DNA of 64,000 bases from Sphingomonas rosea. GTDB lineage: Bacteria > Pseudomonadota > Alphaproteobacteria > Sphingomonadales > Sphingomonadaceae. The notes below the pieces were generated by a model that had not been told where the DNA came from, made no database searches, and was given only the letters and a program-made list of their open reading frames with translations. Every line of letters begins with the position of its first letter. Position 1 is the stretch's first letter. Below are positions 27,156-34,539 of this stretch, piece after piece. The position numbers and the translations under genes are program-made. The DNA lies in the NCBI RefSeq assembly GCF_039538065.1, contig NZ_BAABBR010000001.1:2394501-2458500 (forward strand), given 5' to 3'.

Positions 27156-27649
27156 CAGCGGCGCACCTTGATCCGGCGCAGCACGAGCCAGCCGCCGACG
27201 GCGAGCACGAACAGCGGGAAGGCCCACAGGAACCAGGTGTCGCGATCGAGGGTCGGCTGGTAGCTCACCCAGCTGCCATAGCGGTCGATGAGGAAGGCGC
27301 GCACCTGCTCAGGGCTCTCGCCCGCCTCGATGCGGGTGCGGACGAGGTGGCGCATGTCGCCCGCCATCTCGGCGTCGCTGTCGTGGATCGACTGGCCCTG
27401 GCAGACGAGGCAGCGGAGCGTCGCCATGAGATCGGTGGCTTGCGCCTCCTTCGCGGGGTCGGCGAGCTGCTTGTAGGCATAAGGCGCGGGCGGGCGGTTC
27501 GAATCGGCGTGCGCGGGAAGCGCAAAGGCCACCAAAAGGGCGAGCGCCAGCGTCCCTCGACTGCGCTCAGGACGAGCGCTCCCCCGCCACCGTTCGCCCT
27601 GTGCGGAGCGAAGCGAAGTCGAAGGGCGCTGGCGCGACGCCACCCTCAC
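27155..27649 (-). CDS. ccmH: Cytochrome c-type biogenesis protein CcmH
   Basis: A 164-residue thiol-redox protein that reduces the apocytochrome c haem-binding cysteines. The active motif is LRCLVCQGQSI, and a C-terminal membrane helix (FLWAFPLFVLAVGGWLVL) anchors it. The start is GTG at 27649, overlapping the ccmG stop as GTGA; the signal peptide core is LALALLVAFALPAHA. Between start and signal core lie about 35 extra polar residues encoded by a family-A palindromic repeat (27552-27632), an abnormally long n-region. Confidence 0.9.
   Translation of the reverse strand: MRVASRQRPSTSLRSAQGERWRGSARPERSRGTLALALLVAFALPAHADSNRPPAPYAYKQLADPAKEAQATDLMATLRCLVCQGQSIHDSDAEMAGDMRHLVRTRIEAGESPEQVRAFLIDRYGSWVSYQPTLDRDTWFLWAFPLFVLAVGGWLVLRRIKVRR
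27552..27632. repeat. Palindromic repeat family A, copy 2, inside ccmH
   Basis: Inverted arms GTCCCTCGACTGCGCTCAGG...ACGAGCG (27552-27578) and CGTTCGCCCTG...GAAGCGAAGTCGAAGGGCG (27591-27628). It is wholly within the 5' part of ccmH and keeps the frame open, encoding peptide text such as RPSTSLRSAQGE and ARPERSRGT. Confidence 0.85.
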
Positions 27650-28176
27650 TGCGCCTTCCTCCATTCGTCCAGTACCTCGCCGACCTGCTCGGGCAGGATC
27701 GGGCCGATATGCTGGTAGCGGATGACGCCCTTGCCATCGACAATGAAGCTCTCGGGGACGCCGGAGGAGCCGAAGGCGATCTGCGCTTCGCCGACGGGAT
27801 CGCTGCCGATCGCGGTGAAGGGGTCGCCATTGTCGGCGAGGAACTTGGCGATGTCCCGCGGCTGGTCGCGCAGCGCGATTCCATCGATGGTGACGCCGCG
27901 CTTTGCCAAGTCGGCGAGGACCGGCGCCTCGGCGATGCAGGGCACGCACCAGCTGGCGAAGAAGTTGACGAGGCGGGGCTTGCCCTGGCCGAGGTCGGTG
28001 CTGGCGAGGCCGGCGCGGCCCGGCAGCATCGGCGCGGCGGCGAACTGGGGGGCTTCGCGACCGACCATCCGGCTCCTCACCGTCGTGTCTGGCGGATCGC
28101 TCAAGCGCCACGCGGCCGCGGCGACGAAGCCGACGAAGACGAGCAACGGCAGGAGCAGCCAGAGCTTGCGGCTCAT
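27646..28176 (-). CDS. ccmG: Cytochrome c biogenesis thioredoxin CcmG/DsbE
   Basis: A 176-residue membrane-anchored periplasmic thioredoxin that passes reducing power to CcmH. An N-terminal helix (LWLLLPLLVFVGFVAAAAW) precedes the thioredoxin fold with active site FFASWCVPCIAE (about residues 72-83) and the cis-Pro region GVPESFIVDGKG. It starts in an ATGA overlap with ccmF and ends in a GTGA overlap with ccmH. Confidence 0.95.
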   Translation of the reverse strand: MSRKLWLLLPLLVFVGFVAAAAWRLSDPPDTTVRSRMVGREAPQFAAAPMLPGRAGLASTDLGQGKPRLVNFFASWCVPCIAEAPVLADLAKRGVTIDGIALRDQPRDIAKFLADNGDPFTAIGSDPVGEAQIAFGSSGVPESFIVDGKGVIRYQHIGPILPEQVGEVLDEWRKAQ

Positions 28177-30086
28177 GCCCGGGCCTCGGTGAAGACCGTC
28201 GGGCGGAATTTCTCGCGGCGGATCCGGCCGATCAGCGCCAGGAAACCGCCGAACGCGATGAACCCGCCGCCGAGCCAGATCAGGGTCACCATCGGCTTCC
28301 ACCACAAGCGGAGCTGCCAGCGGTCGCCGTCACGGTGGCCGAGAACCGTGTAGAGCTGTCCGTCGAGCCGGGTCGCGATCGCGCTCTCGTTGGTCTCGGT
28401 CGGGGGCGAGTTGAAATAGCGGCTCTGCGGATCGAGGCGGATGCTGGTTTCGCCGCGCGTGGCGACCAGATGCCCCTCGATCGCGGTCCAGTTGGGGCCG
28501 CCGACGGGATCGACGCCGACGAAGCGGACCTGCCACGGGCCGACGCTCAGCGTCTCGCCCGGCCGCGCGGCGGCGAGCGTTTCCCTAGTCAGCGACGAAT
28601 CGGCCGCGACCCCGATCATCGCGATGGCAATTCCAAGGTGGCTCAGCACCATGCCCCAGATGGTGAGCGGCGTGCGGCGCAGGTTGCGTCCGGCGAGCGG
28701 TAGGAAGCTCGCGACGAACAGGCCGGCGGCGAAGGCGAGGCCGAGGCGCGGCAGGAGGTGCATCGCGGGCCAGACGAAGGTCGCGGCGAAGGCGACCACC
28801 GTGACGATCGCGGGAAGCGCGACGCGGCGCAGGTTCGGCCGGCTGTCGCGGCGCCAGCGCAGCAGTGGGCCGATGAACAGCAGCGCCGCGAGGAGCAGGA
28901 CGATCGGGCCCGTGACCGCGTTGAAGTAAGGCGGGCCGACCGAAATCTTCTCGCCCGTCACCGCCTCTACCAGCACCGGATAGAGGGTGCCGACGAAGAC
29001 CGTGCCGAGGATCACGGTGAGGAGGAGATTGTTGGCGACCAGCGCGCCCTCGCGGCTGACGGGATCGAACCGCGCGCCCTCACGGACGCTCGACACGCGC
29101 AGGGCGAACAGCAGCAAGGCGCCGCCGGTGTAGAAGACGAGGAGGCCAAGGATGAAGCTGCCGCGCGTCGGATCGACCGCGAAGCTGTGGACGCTTGTGA
29201 GGATGCCCGAGCGAACCAGGAAGGTGCCGATCATCGACATGGAGAAAGCGACGACCGCGAGCATGATCGTCCAGGCCCGCAGGGAGCCGCGGGCGGCAAG
29301 CACGTTGATCGAGTGGAGCAAGGCGGTCGCGGCAAGCCACGGCATGAGGCTCGCGTTCTCGACCGGGTCCCAGAACCACCAGCCGCCCCACCCAAGCTCG
29401 TAATAGGCCCAGTAGGAGCCGGCGACGATCCCGATGGTCAGCAGCACCCAGGCGCCGAGCACCCACGGCCGCATCGCCTTGGCCATCGCCGGGCCGACCT
29501 CGCGGGTGACCAGCGCGCCGACTGCGAGGCTGAAGGCGATCGAGAGCCCGACATAGCCGAGGTAGAGCGTCGGCGGATGGAAGGCGAGGCCGGGATCCTG
29601 GAGCAAGGGGTTGAGCCCCTGCCCGTTGTCCGGCGCCGGGTTGAGCCGCGTGAACGGGTTCGATGCGATCAGCAGGAAGCCGAAGAAGCCCAGCGCCAGC
29701 AGCGCCTGCGCGCCCAGGGTCGCACGCATCGTCCGTTCGGGCAGGCGCCGCTCGACGATCGCCAGCAGCGCGCCCGCGACGGTCAGTACGGTCACCCACA
29801 GGAGCATCGAGCCCTCGTGATTCCCCCAGGTGCCCGCGATCCGGTAGATGAGCGGCTTGGCGCTGTGACTGTTGGCGACGACCAGTTGGACGCTGGTGTC
29901 GGTGCGGACGAAGAGGAGGATCAGCAGCAGGAAGCTCAAGAGCGTCAGCAGCCCCTGCGCGACCGCGACGGGCACGACCATCGTCCGGAGTTCGCCGATC
30001 CGCTGGCCGAGCAGCGACAGCGCGAACTGCAGCAGCGCGAGGCTGGCGGCGAGCCAGAGGGCGGCGAGGCCGACTTCGGCGATCAC
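28173..30086 (-). CDS. ccmF: Cytochrome c haem lyase subunit CcmF
   Basis: A 637-residue polytopic protein that ligates haem to apocytochrome c with CcmH. The tryptophan-rich WWFWDPVENASLMPWL block is present in the middle, and conserved His residues occur in GTWGNHEGSMLLW (about 90). The hydrophilic C-terminal domain precedes a last helix. The start is GTG at 30086 in a GTGA overlap with ccmE. Confidence 0.96.
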   Translation of the reverse strand: MIAEVGLAALWLAASLALLQFALSLLGQRIGELRTMVVPVAVAQGLLTLLSFLLLILLFVRTDTSVQLVVANSHSAKPLIYRIAGTWGNHEGSMLLWVTVLTVAGALLAIVERRLPERTMRATLGAQALLALGFFGFLLIASNPFTRLNPAPDNGQGLNPLLQDPGLAFHPPTLYLGYVGLSIAFSLAVGALVTREVGPAMAKAMRPWVLGAWVLLTIGIVAGSYWAYYELGWGGWWFWDPVENASLMPWLAATALLHSINVLAARGSLRAWTIMLAVVAFSMSMIGTFLVRSGILTSVHSFAVDPTRGSFILGLLVFYTGGALLLFALRVSSVREGARFDPVSREGALVANNLLLTVILGTVFVGTLYPVLVEAVTGEKISVGPPYFNAVTGPIVLLLAALLFIGPLLRWRRDSRPNLRRVALPAIVTVVAFAATFVWPAMHLLPRLGLAFAAGLFVASFLPLAGRNLRRTPLTIWGMVLSHLGIAIAMIGVAADSSLTRETLAAARPGETLSVGPWQVRFVGVDPVGGPNWTAIEGHLVATRGETSIRLDPQSRYFNSPPTETNESAIATRLDGQLYTVLGHRDGDRWQLRLWWKPMVTLIWLGGGFIAFGGFLALIGRIRREKFRPTVFTEARA

Positions 30087-30529
30087 TTCGCCGTCTCGCG
30101 GGTTTTCATCTCGGCGGCCTGATTGCCCATCTGCGGCGGCATGTAGCGCTCGTCATGCTTGGCGAGGATGTTGTCGGCGACGAACACCTTGTCGGCGCCG
30201 AGGCTACCTTCGGCGATCGCGCCGCTGTTTTCCTTGAACAGGTCGGGCACGATCCCGCGGAAGCGGACGGGCACGTCGGCGACGCCGTCGGTCAGGGTGA
30301 AGTTGACCGTCACCCCGTCACCGGCGCGGGCGATGCTGCCGGCCTTGACCATGCCGCCCAGCCGCAGCGGAACGCCGACTTCGGCCCGGCCCGCGGCGAC
30401 GTCCTGCGGAGTACGGAAATAGGCGGCCTTGTCGGCCAGCCCCCACATGGCGAGCAGGGCCGCTCCAATCAGCGCCACCACGGCGAGGGAGACCAGCACC
30501 AGCCGCTGGTGCTTGGGCGCGAGACTCAT
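30083..30529 (-). CDS. ccmE: Haem chaperone CcmE
   Basis: A 148-residue periplasmic haem chaperone with one N-terminal membrane helix (about 10-30) and an OB-fold. The covalent haem-binding His lies in ILAKHDERYMPPQM (about residue 128), the canonical KHDE-YxP motif. ATG at 30529 overlaps the ccmD stop as ATGA. The extended open frame upstream is not used, because MSLAPKHQRL is the normal start. Confidence 0.96.
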   Translation of the reverse strand: MSLAPKHQRLVLVSLAVVALIGAALLAMWGLADKAAYFRTPQDVAAGRAEVGVPLRLGGMVKAGSIARAGDGVTVNFTLTDGVADVPVRFRGIVPDLFKENSGAIAEGSLGADKVFVADNILAKHDERYMPPQMGNQAAEMKTRETAK

Positions 30530-30657
30530 GGGCGTCGGCCGATCCGGTCCGCCTGCTCCTCGGCGCGGCGGCAGGCGGCGAGCGCCCATGCCAGCAGCCC
30601 CGCCGTGCCCCCCAGCGCCACCGTGTAGGCGGCGATCACATATGCCCACTGGTTCAT
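30526..30657 (-). CDS. ccmD: Haem exporter protein CcmD
   Basis: A 43-residue one-helix protein (MNQWAYVIAAYTVALGGTAG then LLAWALA) that helps release haem-CcmE from CcmABC. It is below usual length cut-offs but is fixed by order and by ATGA overlaps with ccmC on one side and ccmE on the other. The tail is Arg/Glu-rich. Confidence 0.92.
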   Translation of the reverse strand: MNQWAYVIAAYTVALGGTAGLLAWALAACRRAEEQADRIGRRP

Positions 30658-31370
30658 TCGGCGCTCGCCCGGCGAAGGCGCGCCTCGACCTTGTTCGCGG
30701 CAAGCTCGGTCCGCATCCGCAGCAGCACCACCGCGCCGAACAGGGCCGAGAAGCCGAGCAGGGTGAAGGGCAATGGCCAGAGCAAGGCGGGCGCGATCGA
30801 GCTGCGGGTGAGCGTGATGCTCTCGCCCTGGTGGAGCGTGTTCCACCACAGCACCGAATAATGGATGATCGGCAGGTTGATCGCGCCGACGAGCCCGAAG
30901 ATCGGCGCGGCGCGGCCGTCGGGCCCCCGCTCCTGCTCGGCCGCCGACAGCGCCATGTAGCCGCAGTAGAGGAAGAACAGGACGAGCATGCTGGTCAGGC
31001 GTCCGTCCCACTCCCACCAGGTGCCCCAGGTCGGGCGGCCCCAGATCGACCCGGTGGCAAGGCAGATGAGCGCGAAGAGCGCGCCGGCGGGGGCGATGGC
31101 GCGGGCGGCGACCCCGGCGAGCGGATGGCGCCAGATAATCTGCATGGCGCTGGCGACCGCGATTCCGGTCCATCCGCCCATGCCGAGCCAGGCGGCGGGC
31201 ACATGGATGTGCAGGATTCGCGCGGTCTGCCCCTGCAGATAGTCGGGCGGGATGATCGCCAGCGCACCGACGATCCCGATCGCGCTCAGCACCAGTCCGA
31301 TGCCGAGCAGCCAGCTGGTGGCCGGTCGGGCGATCTTGAGGAAGCGGGCGGGATTGGCGAAGCGGTGCAT
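30654..31370 (-). CDS. ccmC: Haem exporter/handling protein CcmC
   Basis: A 238-residue six-helix protein that hands haem to CcmE. The tryptophan-rich motif GTWWEWDGRLTS (about 115-126) and conserved His residues in ILHIHVPAAW and INLPIIHYSV are visible. It is the first ccm gene here; ccmA and ccmB, the ATPase and permease, are not in the window and must lie elsewhere if present. About 165 bp upstream carry a family-A repeat. Confidence 0.96.
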   Translation of the reverse strand: MHRFANPARFLKIARPATSWLLGIGLVLSAIGIVGALAIIPPDYLQGQTARILHIHVPAAWLGMGGWTGIAVASAMQIIWRHPLAGVAARAIAPAGALFALICLATGSIWGRPTWGTWWEWDGRLTSMLVLFFLYCGYMALSAAEQERGPDGRAAPIFGLVGAINLPIIHYSVLWWNTLHQGESITLTRSSIAPALLWPLPFTLLGFSALFGAVVLLRMRTELAANKVEARLRRASAE

Positions 31371-31450
31371 GGGAACTGCGCACCATCTTAGAGCAAAGTT
31401 GGGGCTTGGAAATAGGCGGTTGGACGGGGTCGCCCGAGAAGCCGCACAGA

Positions 31451-31522
31451 CCCTTCGACTTCGCTCAGGGCAAACGAACCAGATGCTCGCGGCTCGTCCG
31501 TGCTGAGCGAAGTCGAAGCAGG
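31451..31522. repeat. Palindromic repeat family A, copy 3
   Basis: Inverted arms CCCTTCGACTTCGCTCAGGG...CGAACC (31451-31480) and GGCTCGTCCGTGCTGAGCG...GTCGAAGCAGG (31491-31522). It occupies much of the gap between ccmC and the amino-acid dehydrogenase, which are both on the minus strand. There is nothing else recognisable in that 166-bp gap. Confidence 0.82.
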
Positions 31523-31536
31523 CTACCAGCGGAGCG

Positions 31537-32586
31537 TCAGCCCCGCCCGATCAGCTTCTGCGCCATGGCATCGGCAACCGTGCCGGCGTCGCGGCCGCTG
31601 GCCTGGCTCTCGGCCCAGATCGCCTCGAGGCGCGCGGGGATGCCCTCGATGCGGCCCTTGACCACCTCGGGCCCGCCGTCCTGCAGATATTCGGTCGAGA
31701 CGTTGATGATCCCGCCCGCGTTGATGACATAGTCGGGCGCGTAGAGGATCCCGCGCTCCATCAGCTGGCGGCCGTGTTCGGGCCGGGCGAGCTGGTTGTT
31801 CGCGCCGCCCGCGACGATCGGCGCGCGAAGCGCGGCGATGCTGGCATCATCGAGGATGGCGCCAAGCGCATTGGGGCTGACGACGTCGGCTTCGAGCGCG
31901 AGGATGGTCGCCGGGTCACCGATCGCGCCGCCGACCTCGTTCGCGAGCGCGGCGACCTTGGCCGCATCGACGTCGGCGATGGTCAGGTGGGCGCCCTCGG
32001 CGGCGGCGCGGCGGGCGACGCCGCTCGCGACGCTGCCCGCGCCCTGCATGGCGATGTGGAGGCCCGACAGGTCATCACGGCCAAGCGCGCGCTTCACCGC
32101 GGCCTTGATGCCGAGAAAGACGCCATAGCTGGTATGGGGCCCGGGATCGCCGCCGACGCTGCCCTCGGCCACGGGCAGACCCGCGACGTGGCGGGTCTCG
32201 CGGCGCACGGCCTGCATGTCGGCGACTCCGATGCCGACGTCTTCGGCGGTCACGTAGTGGCCACCGAGCCGGTCGACCGCGCGGCCGAAGGCGGCGAGCA
32301 TCGCCGGGGTCTTGGTGCGGTTCTCGTCAGCGAGGATCACGGCCTTGCCGCCGCCGAGCGGAAGACCGGCCATGGCATTCTTGTAGCTCATGCCCCGCGA
32401 CAGCCGGAGCGCGTCGGTCAGCGCCTGCTCGTTCTCGGCATAATGCCAGAATCGGCTTCCGCCCGCCGCCGGCCCGAGATGGGTCGAATGCATGGCGATG
32501 ATCGCCTTCAGCCCGCTGACAGGGTCGGTGACGAAATGCACGGCCTCGTGCCCGTCGAAATCGGGCAGGCTCCAGATGTCGGTCAT
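31537..32586 (-). CDS. Glu/Leu/Phe/Val dehydrogenase family enzyme (leucine dehydrogenase-like)
   Basis: A 349-residue NAD-dependent amino acid dehydrogenase, deaminating a branched or hydrophobic amino acid. Conserved blocks are GPAAGGSRFW (about 40-49), the catalytic Lys in GLPLGGGKAVI and the Rossmann-type GLHIAMQGAGSVASG. The length and short N-terminus fit leucine dehydrogenase rather than glutamate dehydrogenase. ATG at 32586 is preferred because the earlier frame runs into tRNA-His. Confidence 0.9.
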   Translation of the reverse strand: MTDIWSLPDFDGHEAVHFVTDPVSGLKAIIAMHSTHLGPAAGGSRFWHYAENEQALTDALRLSRGMSYKNAMAGLPLGGGKAVILADENRTKTPAMLAAFGRAVDRLGGHYVTAEDVGIGVADMQAVRRETRHVAGLPVAEGSVGGDPGPHTSYGVFLGIKAAVKRALGRDDLSGLHIAMQGAGSVASGVARRAAAEGAHLTIADVDAAKVAALANEVGGAIGDPATILALEADVVSPNALGAILDDASIAALRAPIVAGGANNQLARPEHGRQLMERGILYAPDYVINAGGIINVSTEYLQDGGPEVVKGRIEGIPARLEAIWAESQASGRDAGTVADAMAQKLIGRG

Positions 32587-32622
32587 GAAGGGGTGATCCG
32601 AATCGCTGTGGAGAAGAAAAAA

Positions 32623-32699
32623 TGGGGCGATCGACGGGACTTGAACCCGCGACCCTCGGTACCACAAACCGATGCTCTAACCAACTGAGCTACGATCGC
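32623..32699 (-). tRNA. tRNA-His (GTG)
   Basis: Acceptor GCGATCG / CGATCGC, D arm GCTCAGTTGGTTAGAGC, anticodon arm TCGGT-TTGTGGT-ACCGA with anticodon GTG, T arm CGGG-TTCAAGT-CCCG and encoded CCA. The extra 5' G at 32700 opposite C73 is the hallmark of tRNA-His. A run of T follows the 3' end on the minus strand, consistent with a simple termination site before the dehydrogenase gene. Confidence 0.95.
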
Positions 32700-32795
32700 C
32701 ACGACCGCGAACCCAAGACCTCATCGACGGCTTGGCACGGCGCCGCCGCCCCTTAAGGGTGCACGGCCCACGATGCAAGCAAGAGCGAGCGCCCG

Positions 32796-33239
32796 ATGAC
32801 CAACTCCGCCCCGAACGCGACGCTGCGCAAGTTTGGCTATCCCGCTTCTTGCCTCCACGAGGGCGAGCATTGGGCGGTGCTGGTCCGTCCCGCTCAACCG
32901 ACCCTGGGCAGCCTCATCCTCTGCTCGACCAGCGACGCGACCGCCTACGGCGACCTTCCTTCCGGTGCCTTCGCCGAGCAGGGCCGGCTGGTCGCGCGGA
33001 TCGAGCGGGTCCTTGGAAAGGCCACGTCCTATGAGCGGATCAACTATCTCATGCTGATGATGGTCGATCCCCACGTCCATTTCCATGTCATCCCACGCTA
33101 TCCGCAGCCGCGGGAGTTCGAGGGGATCGCCTTTCCCGACTCGGGCTGGCCCGGGCCGCCGGCGCTGGGTCAGTCGCAAATTGCCACCGAAGCGCTGGTC
33201 ACCTATCTCGCCAGCCTGTGGCAGCAATTTTCCGAGTAA
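32796..33239 (+). CDS. HIT family nucleotide-binding protein
   Basis: A 147-residue histidine triad protein; the family hydrolyses or transfers nucleotidyl groups. The triad is HVHFHVIPR (about 92-100), with its preceding strand LMLMMVDP. ATG at 32796 gives a normal-length protein. Substrate unknown. It stands alone between divergent tRNA-His and the Crp/Fnr regulator. Confidence 0.9.
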   Translation: MTNSAPNATLRKFGYPASCLHEGEHWAVLVRPAQPTLGSLILCSTSDATAYGDLPSGAFAEQGRLVARIERVLGKATSYERINYLMLMMVDPHVHFHVIPRYPQPREFEGIAFPDSGWPGPPALGQSQIATEALVTYLASLWQQFSE

Positions 33240-33268
33240 ACCGCCAAGTCTAACTTACATCAATTTTC

Positions 33269-33297
33269 TTGCAGTCGGCGTTAACCGGGCAGATAAT
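33269..33297 (+). promoter_or_regulatory. Putative sigma-70 promoter for the Crp/Fnr gene
   Basis: TTGCAG (33269-33274) and GATAAT (33292-33297) are separated by exactly 17 bp, each one or two bases from consensus. Transcription would start near 33304, 24 bp before the ATG at 33328. The surrounding DNA is locally AT-richer than neighbouring sequence. Confidence 0.65.
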
Positions 33298-33327
33298 CGC
33301 CTATGGGAGAGGTGAAAGGAACGGGGA

Positions 33328-34041
33328 ATGAGCAGGCGCTCGCGTAGTGGTCTCGGAAGCGAAGTCTCGGTCGGCGAGGCGCTGATCAGCCGAGGACTCC
33401 AGCCCGATCTCGCCGAAGTCCTCGGCAGGATCCCTCACCGCGTTGTCGAGGTCGATTCGCGCCGCCCGTTCCGTGAGCCGGGGGTCGAGCGCAACGAGGT
33501 CTTCTTCGTCGCCCAGGGCATCATCTCCAAATATCGCACCGATGGCGCGGGACGCCGGCAGATCATCGCGTTGCGCTTCGCCGGCGACGGCATTCTCCCG
33601 CGCGACAGCGCGGCGGACTACGGCATCCAGGCGATCGTCCGGAGCAAGGTCGCGGTCGGGCAGCGCGCCGATTTCGAAGCGCTGATCGATACGCATCCCG
33701 AGCTCGCCCGCTTCTTCTGGAAGCTGACCCAGCGGCATGCCGCGATCGGCTACGAATGGCTGCTCAATTGCGGCCGCCGCGACAGCGTGGCGCGAGTCGC
33801 GCATCTCCTGTGCGAGACCGCCGAGCGCAGCGGGATCGACGCGGTGTCGCAGCGGATGATCAACCCGTTCACGCAGCAGCAGATCGCCGACATCACCGGC
33901 CAGACCAGCGTCAACGTGAACCGGGTGCTCGCCGACCTCGAGCGGCAGAGCCTCATCCGCCGCGAAGGGCGCGAGATCATCTTCCAGGACTGGAACGAGC
34001 TGCGACGGGTGGCGAGCTTCAGCCCGAACTACCTGCAGTAA
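33328..34041 (+). CDS. Crp/Fnr family transcriptional regulator
   Basis: A 237-residue regulator with an N-terminal cyclic-nucleotide-binding-type beta domain (about 25-150) and a C-terminal winged helix (about 165-225) with recognition region FTQQQIADITGQTSVNVNRVL. It has only two cysteines, in the middle of the protein, and lacks the N-terminal Cys cluster of oxygen-sensing FNR, so an iron-sulphur oxygen switch is unlikely. Ligand unknown. It starts at ATG 33328 downstream of a good promoter. Confidence 0.9.
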   Translation: MSRRSRSGLGSEVSVGEALISRGLQPDLAEVLGRIPHRVVEVDSRRPFREPGVERNEVFFVAQGIISKYRTDGAGRRQIIALRFAGDGILPRDSAADYGIQAIVRSKVAVGQRADFEALIDTHPELARFFWKLTQRHAAIGYEWLLNCGRRDSVARVAHLLCETAERSGIDAVSQRMINPFTQQQIADITGQTSVNVNRVLADLERQSLIRREGREIIFQDWNELRRVASFSPNYLQ

Positions 34042-34054
34042 AGGGAACAAGGCG

Positions 34055-34129
34055 TGGTGGGCGCGGCAGGGATTGAACCTGCGACCCCACCCGTGTGAAG
34101 GGTGTGCTCTACCACTGAGCTACGCGCCC
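34055..34129 (-). tRNA. tRNA-Val (CAC)
   Basis: A 75-nt cloverleaf: acceptor GGGCGCG / CGCGCCC, D arm GCTCAGTGGTAGAGC, anticodon arm CACCC-TTCACAC-GGGTG with anticodon CAC, T arm GCAGG-TTCAATC-CCTGC and encoded ACCA. It lies just downstream of hup on the same strand and is convergent with the Crp/Fnr gene. Confidence 0.95.
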
Positions 34130-34178
34130 ACGCCTTGTGAGGGGGGCGGTTAGCGAACCGCTTCCCCCAAGTCCAGTG

Positions 34179-34451
34179 TTACTGAACCGCTTCCTTGAGG
34201 AGCTTGCCCGCGCGGAACTTGGGCTGCGCAGTGCTGTCGATCTGGATCGGTTCGCCGGTCCGCGGATTGCGGCCGACCGAGGCCTTGCGGCGGGTTACCA
34301 CGAAATTGCCGAAGCCGACGAGGCGGACTTCGTCGCCGCGGCGGAGCGCGTCGGTAATCACTTCGAGCATCGTCTCGACGGCGCGCGAGGCGTCATTGCG
34401 GTTGAGGCCGGCGCGATCGGCCACACGCCCGATCAGGTCCTGCTTGTTCAT
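34179..34451 (-). CDS. hupB: HU family DNA-binding protein
   Basis: A 90-residue nucleoid protein that bends DNA. It has the helical MNKQDLIGRVADRAGL start and the DNA-binding arm with RNPRTGEPIQI (about 61-71), where the intercalating Pro sits. GGAG lies upstream of ATG 34451. A GC-rich hairpin (34143-34168) without a T-run separates it from tRNA-Val. Confidence 0.96.
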   Translation of the reverse strand: MNKQDLIGRVADRAGLNRNDASRAVETMLEVITDALRRGDEVRLVGFGNFVVTRRKASVGRNPRTGEPIQIDSTAQPKFRAGKLLKEAVQ

Positions 34452-34539
34452 CGGTACACTTTACTCCGTTGTTTCCTGCTTCCCCGCAGAAAACATGATC
34501 AATGTTAATGTCGCTGATGCCGGAACGAGCCGGAAAAGG

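Noticed and set aside
34141..34168. Hairpin after hup as a rho-independent terminator
   Set aside because: Stem is strong but has no T-run on the minus strand and runs directly into tRNA-Val; it may be only structural.
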